Shown here: piece after piece, positions 22,810-29,858 of the stretch
Layout of the letters: each line of letters begins with the position of its first letter
Position numbering within the stretch: position 1 is the first letter of the stretch
NCBI RefSeq assembly: GCF_900544955.1
Contig: NZ_UQXD01000021.1
Coordinates: 1-40,206 of the forward strand
DNA from: an uncultured Oscillibacter sp.
GTDB taxonomy: Bacteria; Bacillota; Clostridia; Oscillospirales; Oscillospiraceae
Direction of reading: 5' to 3'
DNA length: 40,206 bases
Position numbers and translations under genes: made by a program
The notes under the pieces: generated by a model
What the model was told of the DNA's origin: nothing
What the model saw: the letters and a program-made list of their open reading frames with translations, nothing else
Database searches by the model: none

Positions 22810-24225
22810 TCAGGGTTCCTCCCGCTCCATCCGCAAAACCGCCTTCCGGGCCTCCACGCCGGACTCCGCCGTGTCGTACTCCCAGTTCCAGGGGTCCCGG
22901 CGGCAGACGGCGTCGGCATAGGGTAGGAAGATGGACAGCAGGCCGAAGGCCGCCAGAATCCAGCAGTACCACATGTGGGGCACGATCTCCACCGGGCTGA
23001 GCAGCACGCCGTACTCCGTGGCTAGGGCGGCGGCGCTGAGCAATTGGGCACCGTAGGGCAGAATGCCCTGGAACACGCAGGAGAAGACGTCCAGCAGCGA
23101 CGCGGTGCGCCGGGGGTCCACCCGGTACTCCCGGCTCATATCCCGGGCCACGCTGCCGCTGACGATGATGGCCACGGTGTTGTTGGCGGTGGCGCAGTCG
23201 CTGAGGGCCGCCAGGGCGGCGATGCCCACCTGGGCGGAGCGGTTGCCCCGCATCAGCCGCCGCAGCTTCCCGATGAGCCAGACCAGGCCGCCGTTGTGGG
23301 CGATCATCTCCGAGACGCCGCCGCTGAAGAGGGAGAGGAAGAACACCTCGTTCATGCTGGTGAAGCCGCTCCAGATGCTCTGGGCGAAGGTGAACACCGT
23401 CAAGTCCCCACCCAGGATGCCGATGGCTCCGGCGGCGAAGATGCCCACCACCAGCACCAAAAACACGTTGACTCCCACCAGGGCCAGGCCCAGCACCGCC
23501 AGGTAGGGCGCCACCTTCCAGAGGCTGAAGGACAGCCGGGTGATGCCCGCCGCCGTCTCCGGCCGCCCCATCACCAGCAGGACCACCACCGTCAGCAGGG
23601 CCGCCGGCAGGGCGATGCGGAAGTTCACCCGGAACTTGTCCCGCATCTCGCAGCCCTGGGTCCGGGTGGCGGCGATGGTGGTGTCGGAGATCATGGAGAG
23701 GTTGTCCCCGAACATGGCGCCGCCCACGCAGGCGGCCACCATCAGCGGCACGCTGATGCCGCCCCTGTCCGCCACGCCCACGGCGATGGGCACGATGGCG
23801 GTGACGGTGCCCATGGAGGTGCCGGTGGCGGTGCCCATAAAGGCGGAGATCAGGAAGATGCCGGCGGTGAGAAACTGCACGGGCACCAGGCTCAGCCCCA
23901 GGTTCACCGTGGCGTCCCGGCCGCCCATGGCCCCCGCCACGCTGGAAAAGGCGCCGGCCAGAATATAGATCATCAGCATGGTAACCACGTTTTCATTGGC
24001 GGCGCCCCTGGCGAACACGGCAAACTTCTCGTTCAGCGTCTCCCGCCCCATGCAGAAAGCCGCCAGCACGGCCAGGAACATGGCCGTCACCGAGGGGAAC
24101 TGGTAAAAGGCCATCTCCTCCCCCCGGGCCTGCAGCAGCAGTCCCGCCCCCAGGTAGATGGCGATGAAGAGCAAAAAGGGCAGCAGGGCAAGGCCGTTCC
24201 CCCGCTTTTGTAAATTCCGATCCAT
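22810..24225 (-). CDS. NhaC family Na+/H+ antiporter-like protein
   Basis: A 471-residue membrane protein with eleven to twelve spans. Typical NhaC-type features are FMGTATGTSMGTVTAIVPIA, the conserved GGAMFGDNLSMISDTTIAAT with acidic and polar residues inside the membrane, and ALSDCATANNTVAIIVSG in the second half. Family members exchange Na+ for H+ or amino-acid pairs (for example malate/lactate in MleN), so the true substrate is open. The ATG follows GAAGGAGACAAGCC. Transcribed alone from the promoter at 24286-24315, divergent from the MscS gene, and ended by the palindrome 22673-22720. Confidence 0.9.
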   Translation of the reverse strand: MDRNLQKRGNGLALLPFLLFIAIYLGAGLLLQARGEEMAFYQFPSVTAMFLAVLAAFCMGRETLNEKFAVFARGAANENVVTMLMIYILAGAFSSVAGAMGGRDATVNLGLSLVPVQFLTAGIFLISAFMGTATGTSMGTVTAIVPIAVGVADRGGISVPLMVAACVGGAMFGDNLSMISDTTIAATRTQGCEMRDKFRVNFRIALPAALLTVVVLLVMGRPETAAGITRLSFSLWKVAPYLAVLGLALVGVNVFLVLVVGIFAAGAIGILGGDLTVFTFAQSIWSGFTSMNEVFFLSLFSGGVSEMIAHNGGLVWLIGKLRRLMRGNRSAQVGIAALAALSDCATANNTVAIIVSGSVARDMSREYRVDPRRTASLLDVFSCVFQGILPYGAQLLSAAALATEYGVLLSPVEIVPHMWYCWILAAFGLLSIFLPYADAVCRRDPWNWEYDTAESGVEARKAVLRMEREEP

Positions 24226-24285
24226 GGCTTGTCTCCTTCTCTTTCCCGGCCCCGGCCTCCCCGGGACGCGTCATACACAGCTCCC

Positions 24286-24315
24286 ATCATATACCATCTC
24301 CCCGCTTCCGGTCAA
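24286..24315 (-). promoter_or_regulatory. NhaC promoter
   Basis: Leftward -35 TTGACC (24310-24315) with -10 TATGAT (24286-24291, 18-base spacer) or TATATG (24288-24293, 16-base spacer). It is back to back with the MscS promoter. Confidence 0.5.
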
Positions 24316-24331
24316 TCCCAAGGCGCCGTCA

Positions 24332-24360
24332 TTGACTTTTTCGCCGCTTTTGGCTATGAT
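24332..24360 (+). promoter_or_regulatory. MscS promoter
   Basis: -35 TTGACT (24332-24337), 17-base spacer, -10 TATGAT (24355-24360), about 40 bases before the start codon. Confidence 0.7.
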
Positions 24361-24400
24361 GGCCTATGGAATCGAAACGTTTTGCAAAGGAGATGTCCCT

Positions 24401-25216
24401 ATGCCCGATCTCACCACTCTGCTGAGTCAATCCGTGGGAAAGACCACCCTGGGCGACCTGCTCTCCGCCGCCCTGACGCTGCTGATCTGCCTGGTGGCAG
24501 TGCGGGTGCTGCTGAAGCTGACCCGCCGCCTGCTGGCGGGGACCAAGCTGGACCAGCGGGTGCAGAAATATATTCTGGCCGGCGTCAAGCTGCTGGCGTA
24601 TATCGTCACCGCCCTGATCGTGGTGGACAGCCTGGGCGTGTCCATCACCTCTCTGGTGGCGCTGCTGTCCGTTGGGTCCCTGGGCGTCACCCTGGCCGCC
24701 GAGGACGTGCTGGGCAACGTGGCCGGGGGGCTGGTGATCCTCTCCTCTCACCCCTTCTCCATCGGGGACTTTGTGGAGGTGTCCGGCACCTCCGGCACCG
24801 TGGAGGAGATCGGGCTGAACCACACCAAGCTGGTGACCCCCGACGGCCTTTTGGTGATGCTGCCCAACAAGGAGCTGGCCAGCTCCCAGATGACCAACTA
24901 CACCGTCCAGGGCCGCCGCCGGGTGACGCAGAAGGTCTCCGCCTCCTACGACGCCCCCACGGAGACGGTGAAGGACGCCTGCCGCCGGGCCCTGGCCGCC
25001 ACGGAGCACCTGCTGGAGGACCCGGCCCCCAGCGTCTACCTCACCGGCTACGGCTCCAGCTCCATCGAGTACGCCGTCTACTGCTGGGCCACGCCGGAGG
25101 ACTACTGGACCGTCTATTTCGACCTGGGGGAGCACCTGCGGACCGCCTTCCGGGAGTGCGGCGTGGAGATGACCTACGACCACCTGAACGTGCACATTGT
25201 GGAAAATCGCAGTTGA
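24401..25216 (+). CDS. Small-conductance mechanosensitive channel (MscS family)
   Basis: A 271-residue protein close to E. coli MscS in size and layout. Three N-terminal membrane spans lead to the pore helix SVGSLGVTLAAEDVLGNVAG, then the beta domain (HPFSIGDFVEVSGTSGTVEEI, TPDGLLVMLPNKELASS) and the C-terminal vestibule region. The heptameric channel opens on membrane tension and releases solutes during osmotic downshock. The ATG at 24401 has AAAGGAG 8 bases upstream. The stop codon lies inside the -35 box of the methionine operon promoter, so the two units abut with no terminator between them. Confidence 0.95.
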   Translation: MPDLTTLLSQSVGKTTLGDLLSAALTLLICLVAVRVLLKLTRRLLAGTKLDQRVQKYILAGVKLLAYIVTALIVVDSLGVSITSLVALLSVGSLGVTLAAEDVLGNVAGGLVILSSHPFSIGDFVEVSGTSGTVEEIGLNHTKLVTPDGLLVMLPNKELASSQMTNYTVQGRRRVTQKVSASYDAPTETVKDACRRALAATEHLLEDPAPSVYLTGYGSSSIEYAVYCWATPEDYWTVYFDLGEHLRTAFRECGVEMTYDHLNVHIVENRS

Positions 25217-25241
25217 CAAACGGGACCGGCCTTTCTATAAT
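25213..25241 (+). promoter_or_regulatory. Consensus promoter of the methionine T-box operon
   Basis: Perfect TTGACA (25213-25218), 17-base spacer, perfect TATAAT (25236-25241). The -35 box includes the TGA stop of the MscS gene. Confidence 0.92.
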
Positions 25242-25528
25242 AGGTCCCAAAGCGATGATGGAGAGGGACGGAGACGGATGTCCTCAGAGAGCCGGCGTGT
25301 GGGTGGAAGCCGGCGGCGGAGGTCTCCAGGTCCTATGGCTCCTGAGCCGGACGTTCGAGGGCAGCGATGCCGGTAGGGCGTCCCGTGTGCGCCGCGTCAG
25401 GGCGAACGGGGTTGCTGGACCCCATGAGTGGCGGCAGGTCTTGGGACCGCCGCAATTTGAGTGGTACCGCGGAGGCTGCAAACGGCTTTCGTCTCAAAGA
25501 AAACCTTTGGGACGAAAGCCGTTTTTTT
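25242..25528 (+). promoter_or_regulatory. T-box leader controlling metY-metA (probable Met specifier)
   Basis: The leader has the T-box parts in order: stem I with the AG-bulge motif CAGAGAGCCGG and the distal GGTGGAAGCCGG loop; a candidate specifier ATG at 25335-25337 followed by G; the 14-base T-box TGAGTGGTACCGCG (25458-25471), whose core pairs with the uncharged tRNA end; and a terminator of 14-bp arms (25480-25493 and 25511-25524) with a T-run to 25528. Uncharged tRNA-Met would stabilise the antiterminator and let transcription into metY. The motif and terminator are certain; the specifier is supported mainly by the methionine genes downstream. Confidence 0.9.
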
Positions 25529-25557
25529 CGTTCCAACATCTGAAAGGAGCCCACATC

Positions 25558-26841
25558 ATGAGCCATTACCGTCCCGAGACCATCTGCGTCCAGGGGGGCT
25601 ACACCCCCGGCAGCGGCGAGCCCCGCCAAATCCCCATCGTCCAGTCCACCACCTTCAAGTACGCCACCAGCGAGGAGATGGGCAAGCTCTTCGACCTGGA
25701 GGCCAGCGGCTACTTCTACTCCCGGCTGCAAAACCCCACCTGCGACGCCGTGGCCGCCAAAATTGCCGCCCTGGAGGGGGGCACTGCGGCCATGCTGACC
25801 TCCTCCGGCCAGGCGGCCAACTTCTTCGCCCTGTTCAACATCGCCTCCTGCGGGGATCATATCGTCTCCTCCTCCTCGATTTACGGCGGCACCTTCAACC
25901 TGATCTCCGTCACCATGGCGAAGATGGGCATCGAGGCCACCTTCGTGCCTCCGGACTGCACGGAGGCGGAGCTGGAGCAGGCCTTCCGCCCCAACACCAA
26001 GGCTGTCTTCGGGGAGACCATCGCCAACCCCGCCCTCACCGTGCTGGACATCGAGAAGTTCGCCCGGGCCGCCCACGGCCACGGCGTGCCCCTCATTGTG
26101 GACAACACCTTCGCCACCCCCGTGGGCTGCCGCCCCTTCGACTGGGGCGCCGACATCGTGACCCACTCCACCACCAAGTACATGGACGGCCACGGCGTGG
26201 CCGTGGGCGGCGCCGTGGTGGACTCCGGGAAGTTCGACTGGATGGCCCACGCGGAGAAATTCCCCGGCCTGTGCACCCCCGACGAGAGCTACCACGGCAT
26301 CACCTACGCCGAGAAGTTCGGCCAGGCGGGGGCCTTCATCACCAAGTGCACCGCCCAGCTGATGCGGGACTTCGGCTGCACCCAGTCCCCCCAGAGCGCC
26401 TTCTACCTAAACCTGGGGCTGGAGAGCCTCCACGTCCGCATGGCCCGGCACTGTGAAAACGGCCAGGCGGTGGCGGAGTTTCTGGCGTCCCACCCGGCGG
26501 TGGAGGCCGTCCACTACTGCGGCCTGCCCGGGGACCCCTACCACGCCCTGGCGGAGAAATACCTGCCCCGGGGCTCCTGCGGCGTGGTGTCCTTTGAGCT
26601 CAAGGGCGGCCGCCCCGCCGCCGAGGCCTTCATGGGCCGCCTGCGCCTGGCCGCCATCGAGACCCACGTGGCCGACGCCCGGACCTGCTGCCTCAACCCC
26701 GCCACCTCCACCCACCGCCAGATGAGCGACGAGCAGCTCTCCGCCGCTGGAATTCCCGCGGGTCTGGTCCGCATGTCCTGCGGCCTGGAGAGCGCGGAGG
26801 ATCTGATCGACGACATCCGCCAGGCACTGGAGGCCGTGTGA
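25558..26841 (+). CDS. metY: O-acetylhomoserine sulfhydrylase (aminocarboxypropyltransferase)
   Basis: A 427-residue PLP enzyme of the Cys/Met metabolism family. It joins O-acetylhomoserine with sulfide to make homocysteine. K207 in HSTTKYMDGHG is the PLP lysine; YSRLQNPTCDAVAAKIAALE, SSGQAANFFALFNIA and DNTFATPVGCRPFDWGADIV are typical. The ATG at 25558 has AAAGGAG 8 bases upstream, immediately after the T-box terminator. One base separates its stop from metA. The length and the N-terminal ETICVQGGYTPGSGEPRQIP favour MetY over cystathionine gamma-synthase or gamma-lyase. Confidence 0.93.
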   Translation: MSHYRPETICVQGGYTPGSGEPRQIPIVQSTTFKYATSEEMGKLFDLEASGYFYSRLQNPTCDAVAAKIAALEGGTAAMLTSSGQAANFFALFNIASCGDHIVSSSSIYGGTFNLISVTMAKMGIEATFVPPDCTEAELEQAFRPNTKAVFGETIANPALTVLDIEKFARAAHGHGVPLIVDNTFATPVGCRPFDWGADIVTHSTTKYMDGHGVAVGGAVVDSGKFDWMAHAEKFPGLCTPDESYHGITYAEKFGQAGAFITKCTAQLMRDFGCTQSPQSAFYLNLGLESLHVRMARHCENGQAVAEFLASHPAVEAVHYCGLPGDPYHALAEKYLPRGSCGVVSFELKGGRPAAEAFMGRLRLAAIETHVADARTCCLNPATSTHRQMSDEQLSAAGIPAGLVRMSCGLESAEDLIDDIRQALEAV

Positions 26842-26842
26842 C

Positions 26843-27781
26843 ATGCCCATCAAAATTCCCAACCAGCTCCCCGCCACCAACACCCTGACCCAGGAGAACA
26901 TCTTCGTCATGACGGAGACCCGGGCCATCACCCAGGACATCCGCCCGCTGCAAATTCTGCTGCTGAACCTGATGCCCACCAAGGTGGACACGGAGACCCA
27001 GCTGGCCCGGGTGCTGGGCAACTCGCCGCTGCAAATCGAGCTGGAGCTCATCGCCCCCAGCGGCCACGTGTCCAAAAACACCTCCCAGGCCCACATGCTG
27101 GCCTTCTACAAGTCCTTCGACGAGGTGCGGGAGAGGGCCTTCGACGGGCTGGTGATCACCGGGGCGCCGGTGGAGCTGCTGCCCTTTGAGGAGGTGGACT
27201 ACTGGCCGGAGCTGTGCGAGATCATGGAGTGGTCCAAGAGCCACGTCCACTCCACCCTCCACATCTGCTGGGGGGCCCAGGCGGGGCTGTACTACCACTA
27301 CGGCATCCCCAAGCTGCCCCTGGAGCAAAAGCTCTTCGGCGTGTTCCAGCACACGGTGGAGGACCCCAACTTCATCCTCTTTCGGGGCTTTGACGACACC
27401 TTCTGGGTGCCCCACTCCCGGAACACCACCGTCAGCCGGGCGGACATCGAGGCGGTGCCGGGGCTGAAGGTGCTGGCCGCCTCCGCCGAGGCGGGGGTCT
27501 ACGCCGTGAAGACGGACCAGTGCCGCCAGGTGTTTTTGATGGGCCACGCGGAATACGACCGGGAGACCCTGCGCAGGGAGTACATGCGGGACCTGGCCGC
27601 CGGGGAGGACATCCAGGTGCCCCGGCACTACTTCCCCCAGGACGACCCCGCCCGAAAGCCCCTGGTGAACTGGCGGAGCTGCGCCCACCTGCTCTACGGC
27701 AACTGGCTGAACTACTGCGTGTACCAGACCTCCCCCTACAACATCCGGGACATCGAAAAAGGCGTCCGGACGGACGAATGA
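26843..27781 (+). CDS. metA: Homoserine O-acetyltransferase, MetA-type
   Basis: A 312-residue enzyme of the MetA (HTS) fold, which activates homoserine for methionine synthesis. C142 in HICWGAQA is the acyl-carrying cysteine; GHAEYD holds the catalytic His and Glu; NLMPTKVDTETQLARVLGN is diagnostic. Residue 111 is glutamate (GAPVE), the residue known to give acetyl-CoA specificity, where succinyl enzymes have glycine. This fits MetY, which uses O-acetylhomoserine. It starts one base after the metY stop and shares the T-box control. It ends with a probable terminator at 27892-27929. Confidence 0.95.
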   Translation: MPIKIPNQLPATNTLTQENIFVMTETRAITQDIRPLQILLLNLMPTKVDTETQLARVLGNSPLQIELELIAPSGHVSKNTSQAHMLAFYKSFDEVRERAFDGLVITGAPVELLPFEEVDYWPELCEIMEWSKSHVHSTLHICWGAQAGLYYHYGIPKLPLEQKLFGVFQHTVEDPNFILFRGFDDTFWVPHSRNTTVSRADIEAVPGLKVLAASAEAGVYAVKTDQCRQVFLMGHAEYDRETLRREYMRDLAAGEDIQVPRHYFPQDDPARKPLVNWRSCAHLLYGNWLNYCVYQTSPYNIRDIEKGVRTDE

Positions 27782-27891
27782 GCCGGCGGAACCGCGTCTG
27801 CGGCGCGGCTTGAGACAGGCCCGCTGCGGGCATGGAGGCACGCTTGCAGTCCGGGACGCTGCTTCCGCCGCGGCAGGACGGTCTTCCCTTG

Positions 27892-27929
27892 GGTTCGCCG
27901 CCCCAGCGGCGAACCGCTGCGACTTTTTT
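27892..27929 (+). terminator. Probable terminator of metY-metA
   Basis: GGTTCGCCGC (27892-27901) and GCGGCGAACC (27906-27915) with loop CCCA; eight bases later a run of six T (27924-27929). The 110 bases between the metA stop and this hairpin hold nothing I recognise. Confidence 0.6.
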
Positions 27930-27932
27930 GAC

Positions 27933-27972
27933 AACAAGAGGCCGCTTTCCCTTCGAAAAGCGGCCTCTTGTT
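27933..27972 (-). terminator. Hairpin at the end of the XRE gene
   Basis: About 16 paired bases (AACAAGAGGCCGCTTT and complement) with a 7-8-base loop, beginning at the stop of the XRE gene. The T-rich 3' arm end on the leftward strand is short (TTGTT); it can also serve the + strand. Confidence 0.6.
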
Positions 27973-28184
27973 CATTCGTCGAAGTAGAACAGGTCCTCGA
28001 ATTTCTTGTCCAGGGCGACGCACAGCACCAGGGCCAGCTTGGCGGTGGGGTTGAACTGCCCCGTCTCAATGGAGCTGATGGTGTTCCGGGACACGCCCAC
28101 CAGCTCCGCCAGCTGGGTCTGGGACATCCCCCGCTCCGCCCGGGCCACCTTCAGCCGGTTTTTCAGCACCAGCTGCTCGTCCAC
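27972..28184 (-). CDS. XRE family transcriptional regulator (70 aa)
   Basis: A single helix-turn-helix domain, LKNRLKVARAERGMSQTQLA, then VSRNTISSIETGQFNPTAKL and LDKKFEDLFYFDE. This is the widespread clostridial group of small XRE proteins paired with membrane proteins. The GTG at 28182-28184 has GGGGAGG 7-9 bases upstream; a second GTG at 28167-28169 would give 65 residues and starts within the stop region of the small upstream frame. It is the last gene of an operon starting at 29019, and the likely binder of the CAAGTTTACTTG dyads in front of that operon, which is inference. Confidence 0.85.
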   Translation of the reverse strand: MDEQLVLKNRLKVARAERGMSQTQLAELVGVSRNTISSIETGQFNPTAKLALVLCVALDKKFEDLFYFDE

Positions 28185-28288
28185 GCCAACACCTCCCCCA
28201 CACTCCGCAGCCAAATCCACGCCTGCGCCGCCGTATACAGCCCGCCCAGCGCCGGCAGGCACCACTCCCACCGCCGCCTCATCCGCAT
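28163..28288 (-). CDS. Small membrane ORF (41 aa) overlapping the XRE gene
   Basis: The frame starts MRMRRRWEWCLPALGGLYTA and ends LAWTSSWC. A basic N-terminus and one to two hydrophobic, tryptophan-rich stretches suggest a small membrane protein. GGAG is 8 bases before the ATG. It fills the gap between the second small membrane protein and the XRE gene and overlaps the latter by 22 bases. I do not recognise a family. In a GC-rich region a chance frame of this length is possible. Confidence 0.35.
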   Translation of the reverse strand: MRMRRRWEWCLPALGGLYTAAQAWIWLRSVGEVLAWTSSWC

Positions 28289-28372
28289 CCGCCGTTCTCC
28301 GGCGTCCGGCGGCACGCCGCCGGGGATGGGGCGGCCGCGCTCCTGCGCGTCTCTCTCAACTCCGCCGCCCCC

Positions 28373-28687
28373 TCACCAGATCTGCCGGATATATCTTACC
28401 AGATAGTAGGCCAGCATGGCAAGCGCCAAAAGGGCGACGGCAATCTCGTCCTTCCTCCGCAGCTTCCATGCCTTGTACGCCGCGCCGCCCAGCACCACGG
28501 CCCAGAACATGGCCAGGGTGTCCCCCACCGGCAGGCCCCGGGAGAATTTCAGGGCCAGAATCGCCACCCCCACGATCATGGTGGCCGCCAGGCCGAAGGC
28601 CTCCCCCCGGATGCGCACCGTCCGCTCCCGCTCGTCCTGATACCGGTTCTCCCGGCGGCTCTTCTCCAAAATCCCCTTCTTTTCCAT
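28373..28687 (-). CDS. Small membrane protein, DUF6442-like (second copy)
   Basis: A 104-residue protein with a highly charged N-terminus (MEKKGILEKSRRENRYQDER) and three membrane segments: FGLAATMIVGVAILALKF, TLAMFWAVVLGGAAYKAW and IAVALLALAMLAYYLVRYI. It shares its plan and some residues (ILEKSRRE versus ILKRSREA; AMFWA in both) with the preceding gene, so the two are paralogues. The plan agrees with DUF6442, a clostridial family beside XRE regulators, of unknown function. AGGAGG lies 9 bases ahead of the ATG; 14 bases separate it from the first copy. Confidence 0.7.
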   Translation of the reverse strand: MEKKGILEKSRRENRYQDERERTVRIRGEAFGLAATMIVGVAILALKFSRGLPVGDTLAMFWAVVLGGAAYKAWKLRRKDEIAVALLALAMLAYYLVRYIRQIW

Positions 28688-28701
28688 GGCGTCGCGCCTC
28701 C

Positions 28702-29019
28702 TCACAGCTTCCACAAATTCACCGCCGCGTAGCAGCCCAGGGACCCCAGGGACAGCAGCGCCGCCGCGCACACCGTGGCCAACAGGCCCTTGGCCTGGGT
28801 GATCCGGTAGCGCCCCCATGCCTCCGCCGCCACATAGGCCCAGAACATGGCGTCCGGCGCCAAGCTCCGCTGGCCCATCCACAGGTTGAACAGCTTCAGG
28901 GCGATATACACCCCGCAAAAGCCCACGATCCCGGCCCGCCGGCCCCTGTCCACGGCGTAGGCGGCGCCCTCGTCCTCCCGGGCCTCCCGGCTCCGCTTCA
29001 AAATCTCATCCCGATCCAT
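28702..29019 (-). CDS. Small membrane protein, DUF6442-like (first copy)
   Basis: A 105-residue protein, MDRDEILKRSREAREDEGAA at the start, then three hydrophobic segments (AGIVGFCGVYIALKLFNLW, MFWAYVAAEAWGRY, LLATVCAAALLSLGSLG). Together with its neighbour it probably forms a hetero-oligomeric membrane unit; no enzyme motif is visible. The ATG has GGAGG 6 bases upstream. It is first in an operon of two paralogues, a small ORF and the XRE regulator, under a promoter with three operator copies (29037-29107). Unknown function. Confidence 0.7.
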   Translation of the reverse strand: MDRDEILKRSREAREDEGAAYAVDRGRRAGIVGFCGVYIALKLFNLWMGQRSLAPDAMFWAYVAAEAWGRYRITQAKGLLATVCAAALLSLGSLGCYAAVNLWKL

Positions 29020-29036
29020 CCGGCACCTCCAATTTC

Positions 29037-29107
29037 CAAGTTCACTGTTTGTTTTACCAAGTTTACTTTGCAAGCAGAGCATACCATATACCAAGTTTAC
29101 TTGTCAA
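29037..29107 (-). promoter_or_regulatory. Promoter with three CAAGTTTACTTG operator copies
   Basis: Leftward -35 TTGACA (29102-29107), 18-base spacer, -10 TATGCT (29078-29083). Operators: 29092-29103 (perfect 12-base palindrome, touching -35), 29058-29069 (one mismatch) and 29037-29048 (degenerate, beside the ribosome site). Centre spacings are 34 and 21 bp. Two copies extend to an exact 14-base direct repeat, TACCAAGTTTACTT. Confidence 0.75.
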
Positions 29108-29245
29108 TAGGGAGTTGAAAAAACGGTTTCCGCCTTTGTCTCACTGGGACCGGTTTCCGGACAGCGGCCGACCCCGGGGCTCCCTGCGCCCCGGATTTTC
29201 GGGTGTACAGGGAGTCCGGCAGGACCGTCTCCAGGGCGGCGTTTC

Positions 29246-29273
29246 TTGACAGGGCCGGGGGCACTGTTATCGT
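29246..29273 (+). promoter_or_regulatory. Promoter of the orphan exported protein
   Basis: -35 TTGACA (29246-29251), 16-base spacer, weak -10 TATCGT (29268-29273), about 35 bases before the start codon. Confidence 0.45.
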
Positions 29274-29310
29274 GGTGGCATCACAGGTCCATCGGGCGGG
29301 AGGCGGGAAG

Positions 29311-29766
29311 ATGCGGCGTATACAGTTCAAAACCTGGATGGCCGGGGCGGTTTTGCCGGCCGCGGCCTGTTTCCTCCTCTTCCCCCTGCGGACCAGAGCC
29401 GCGGCGTCCCTTCTGGCGGGGCGGGAGCTGGAAGGCGTCTCCTTTTTGTATAACGCCATCGAGAACCCCACCTCCGGCGCATGTCCGCAGTTGGAAGCCG
29501 GGCAACTGGAACTGACGGAGCTGATGGCCTTCCCCGAGACTGCGGAGGTCCGATGGTGCGGCACAGCAGGCAGCGGCATGGAGCTTCCGCATTACCAGCT
29601 GTTTTTCTTCGATGCGGCCGGCATGCCGCAAGTAACCATGCAGATCACCTCCACTGGGTATCTCTACTGCGGGCATTCCGTCTACCGCATTTTGGAGCCA
29701 AGCGCGCAAACCGTATGGGTGGAGCTGGAGCGGTTCTATGCGGGCGCAGTCTCGCTCCAGGAGTAG
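29311..29766 (+). CDS. Exported protein of unknown function
   Basis: The 151-residue product has a signal peptide: MRRIQFKTWMAGAVLPAAAC, a hydrophobic core, and a probable cut after RTRAAA. The mature part contains conserved-looking aromatic and Gly/Cys patterns (VRWCGTAGSGMELPHYQLFF, STGYLYCGHSVYRIL). Two cysteines, in RWCG and YLYCGH, could form a disulphide. I do not recognise the family. The ATG follows GGGAGG. It is a single-gene unit with its own promoter and a strong terminator at 29800-29834, between leftward units on both sides. Confidence 0.65.
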   Translation: MRRIQFKTWMAGAVLPAAACFLLFPLRTRAAASLLAGRELEGVSFLYNAIENPTSGACPQLEAGQLELTELMAFPETAEVRWCGTAGSGMELPHYQLFFFDAAGMPQVTMQITSTGYLYCGHSVYRILEPSAQTVWVELERFYAGAVSLQE

Positions 29767-29799
29767 GACGGCCCGCGGCGCGCCGGTCCAAAACAAACC

Positions 29800-29834
29800 C
29801 AGGGGCGCACTGTTTTTCAAACAGTGCGCCCCTG
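29800..29834. terminator. Strong bidirectional terminator
   Basis: Perfect 16-bp arms (29800-29815 and 29819-29834, CAGGGGCGCACTGTTT and its complement) around a 3-base loop. It lies between the ends of the exported-protein gene and the uridine phosphorylase gene and can serve both. Confidence 0.85.
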
Positions 29835-29858
29835 AACGCATTGGGTCCGCCCGGTTTT

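Noticed and set aside
25242..25557. SAM riboswitch in front of metY
   Set aside because: The leader has the T-box motif and AG-bulge and lacks the SAM-I core.
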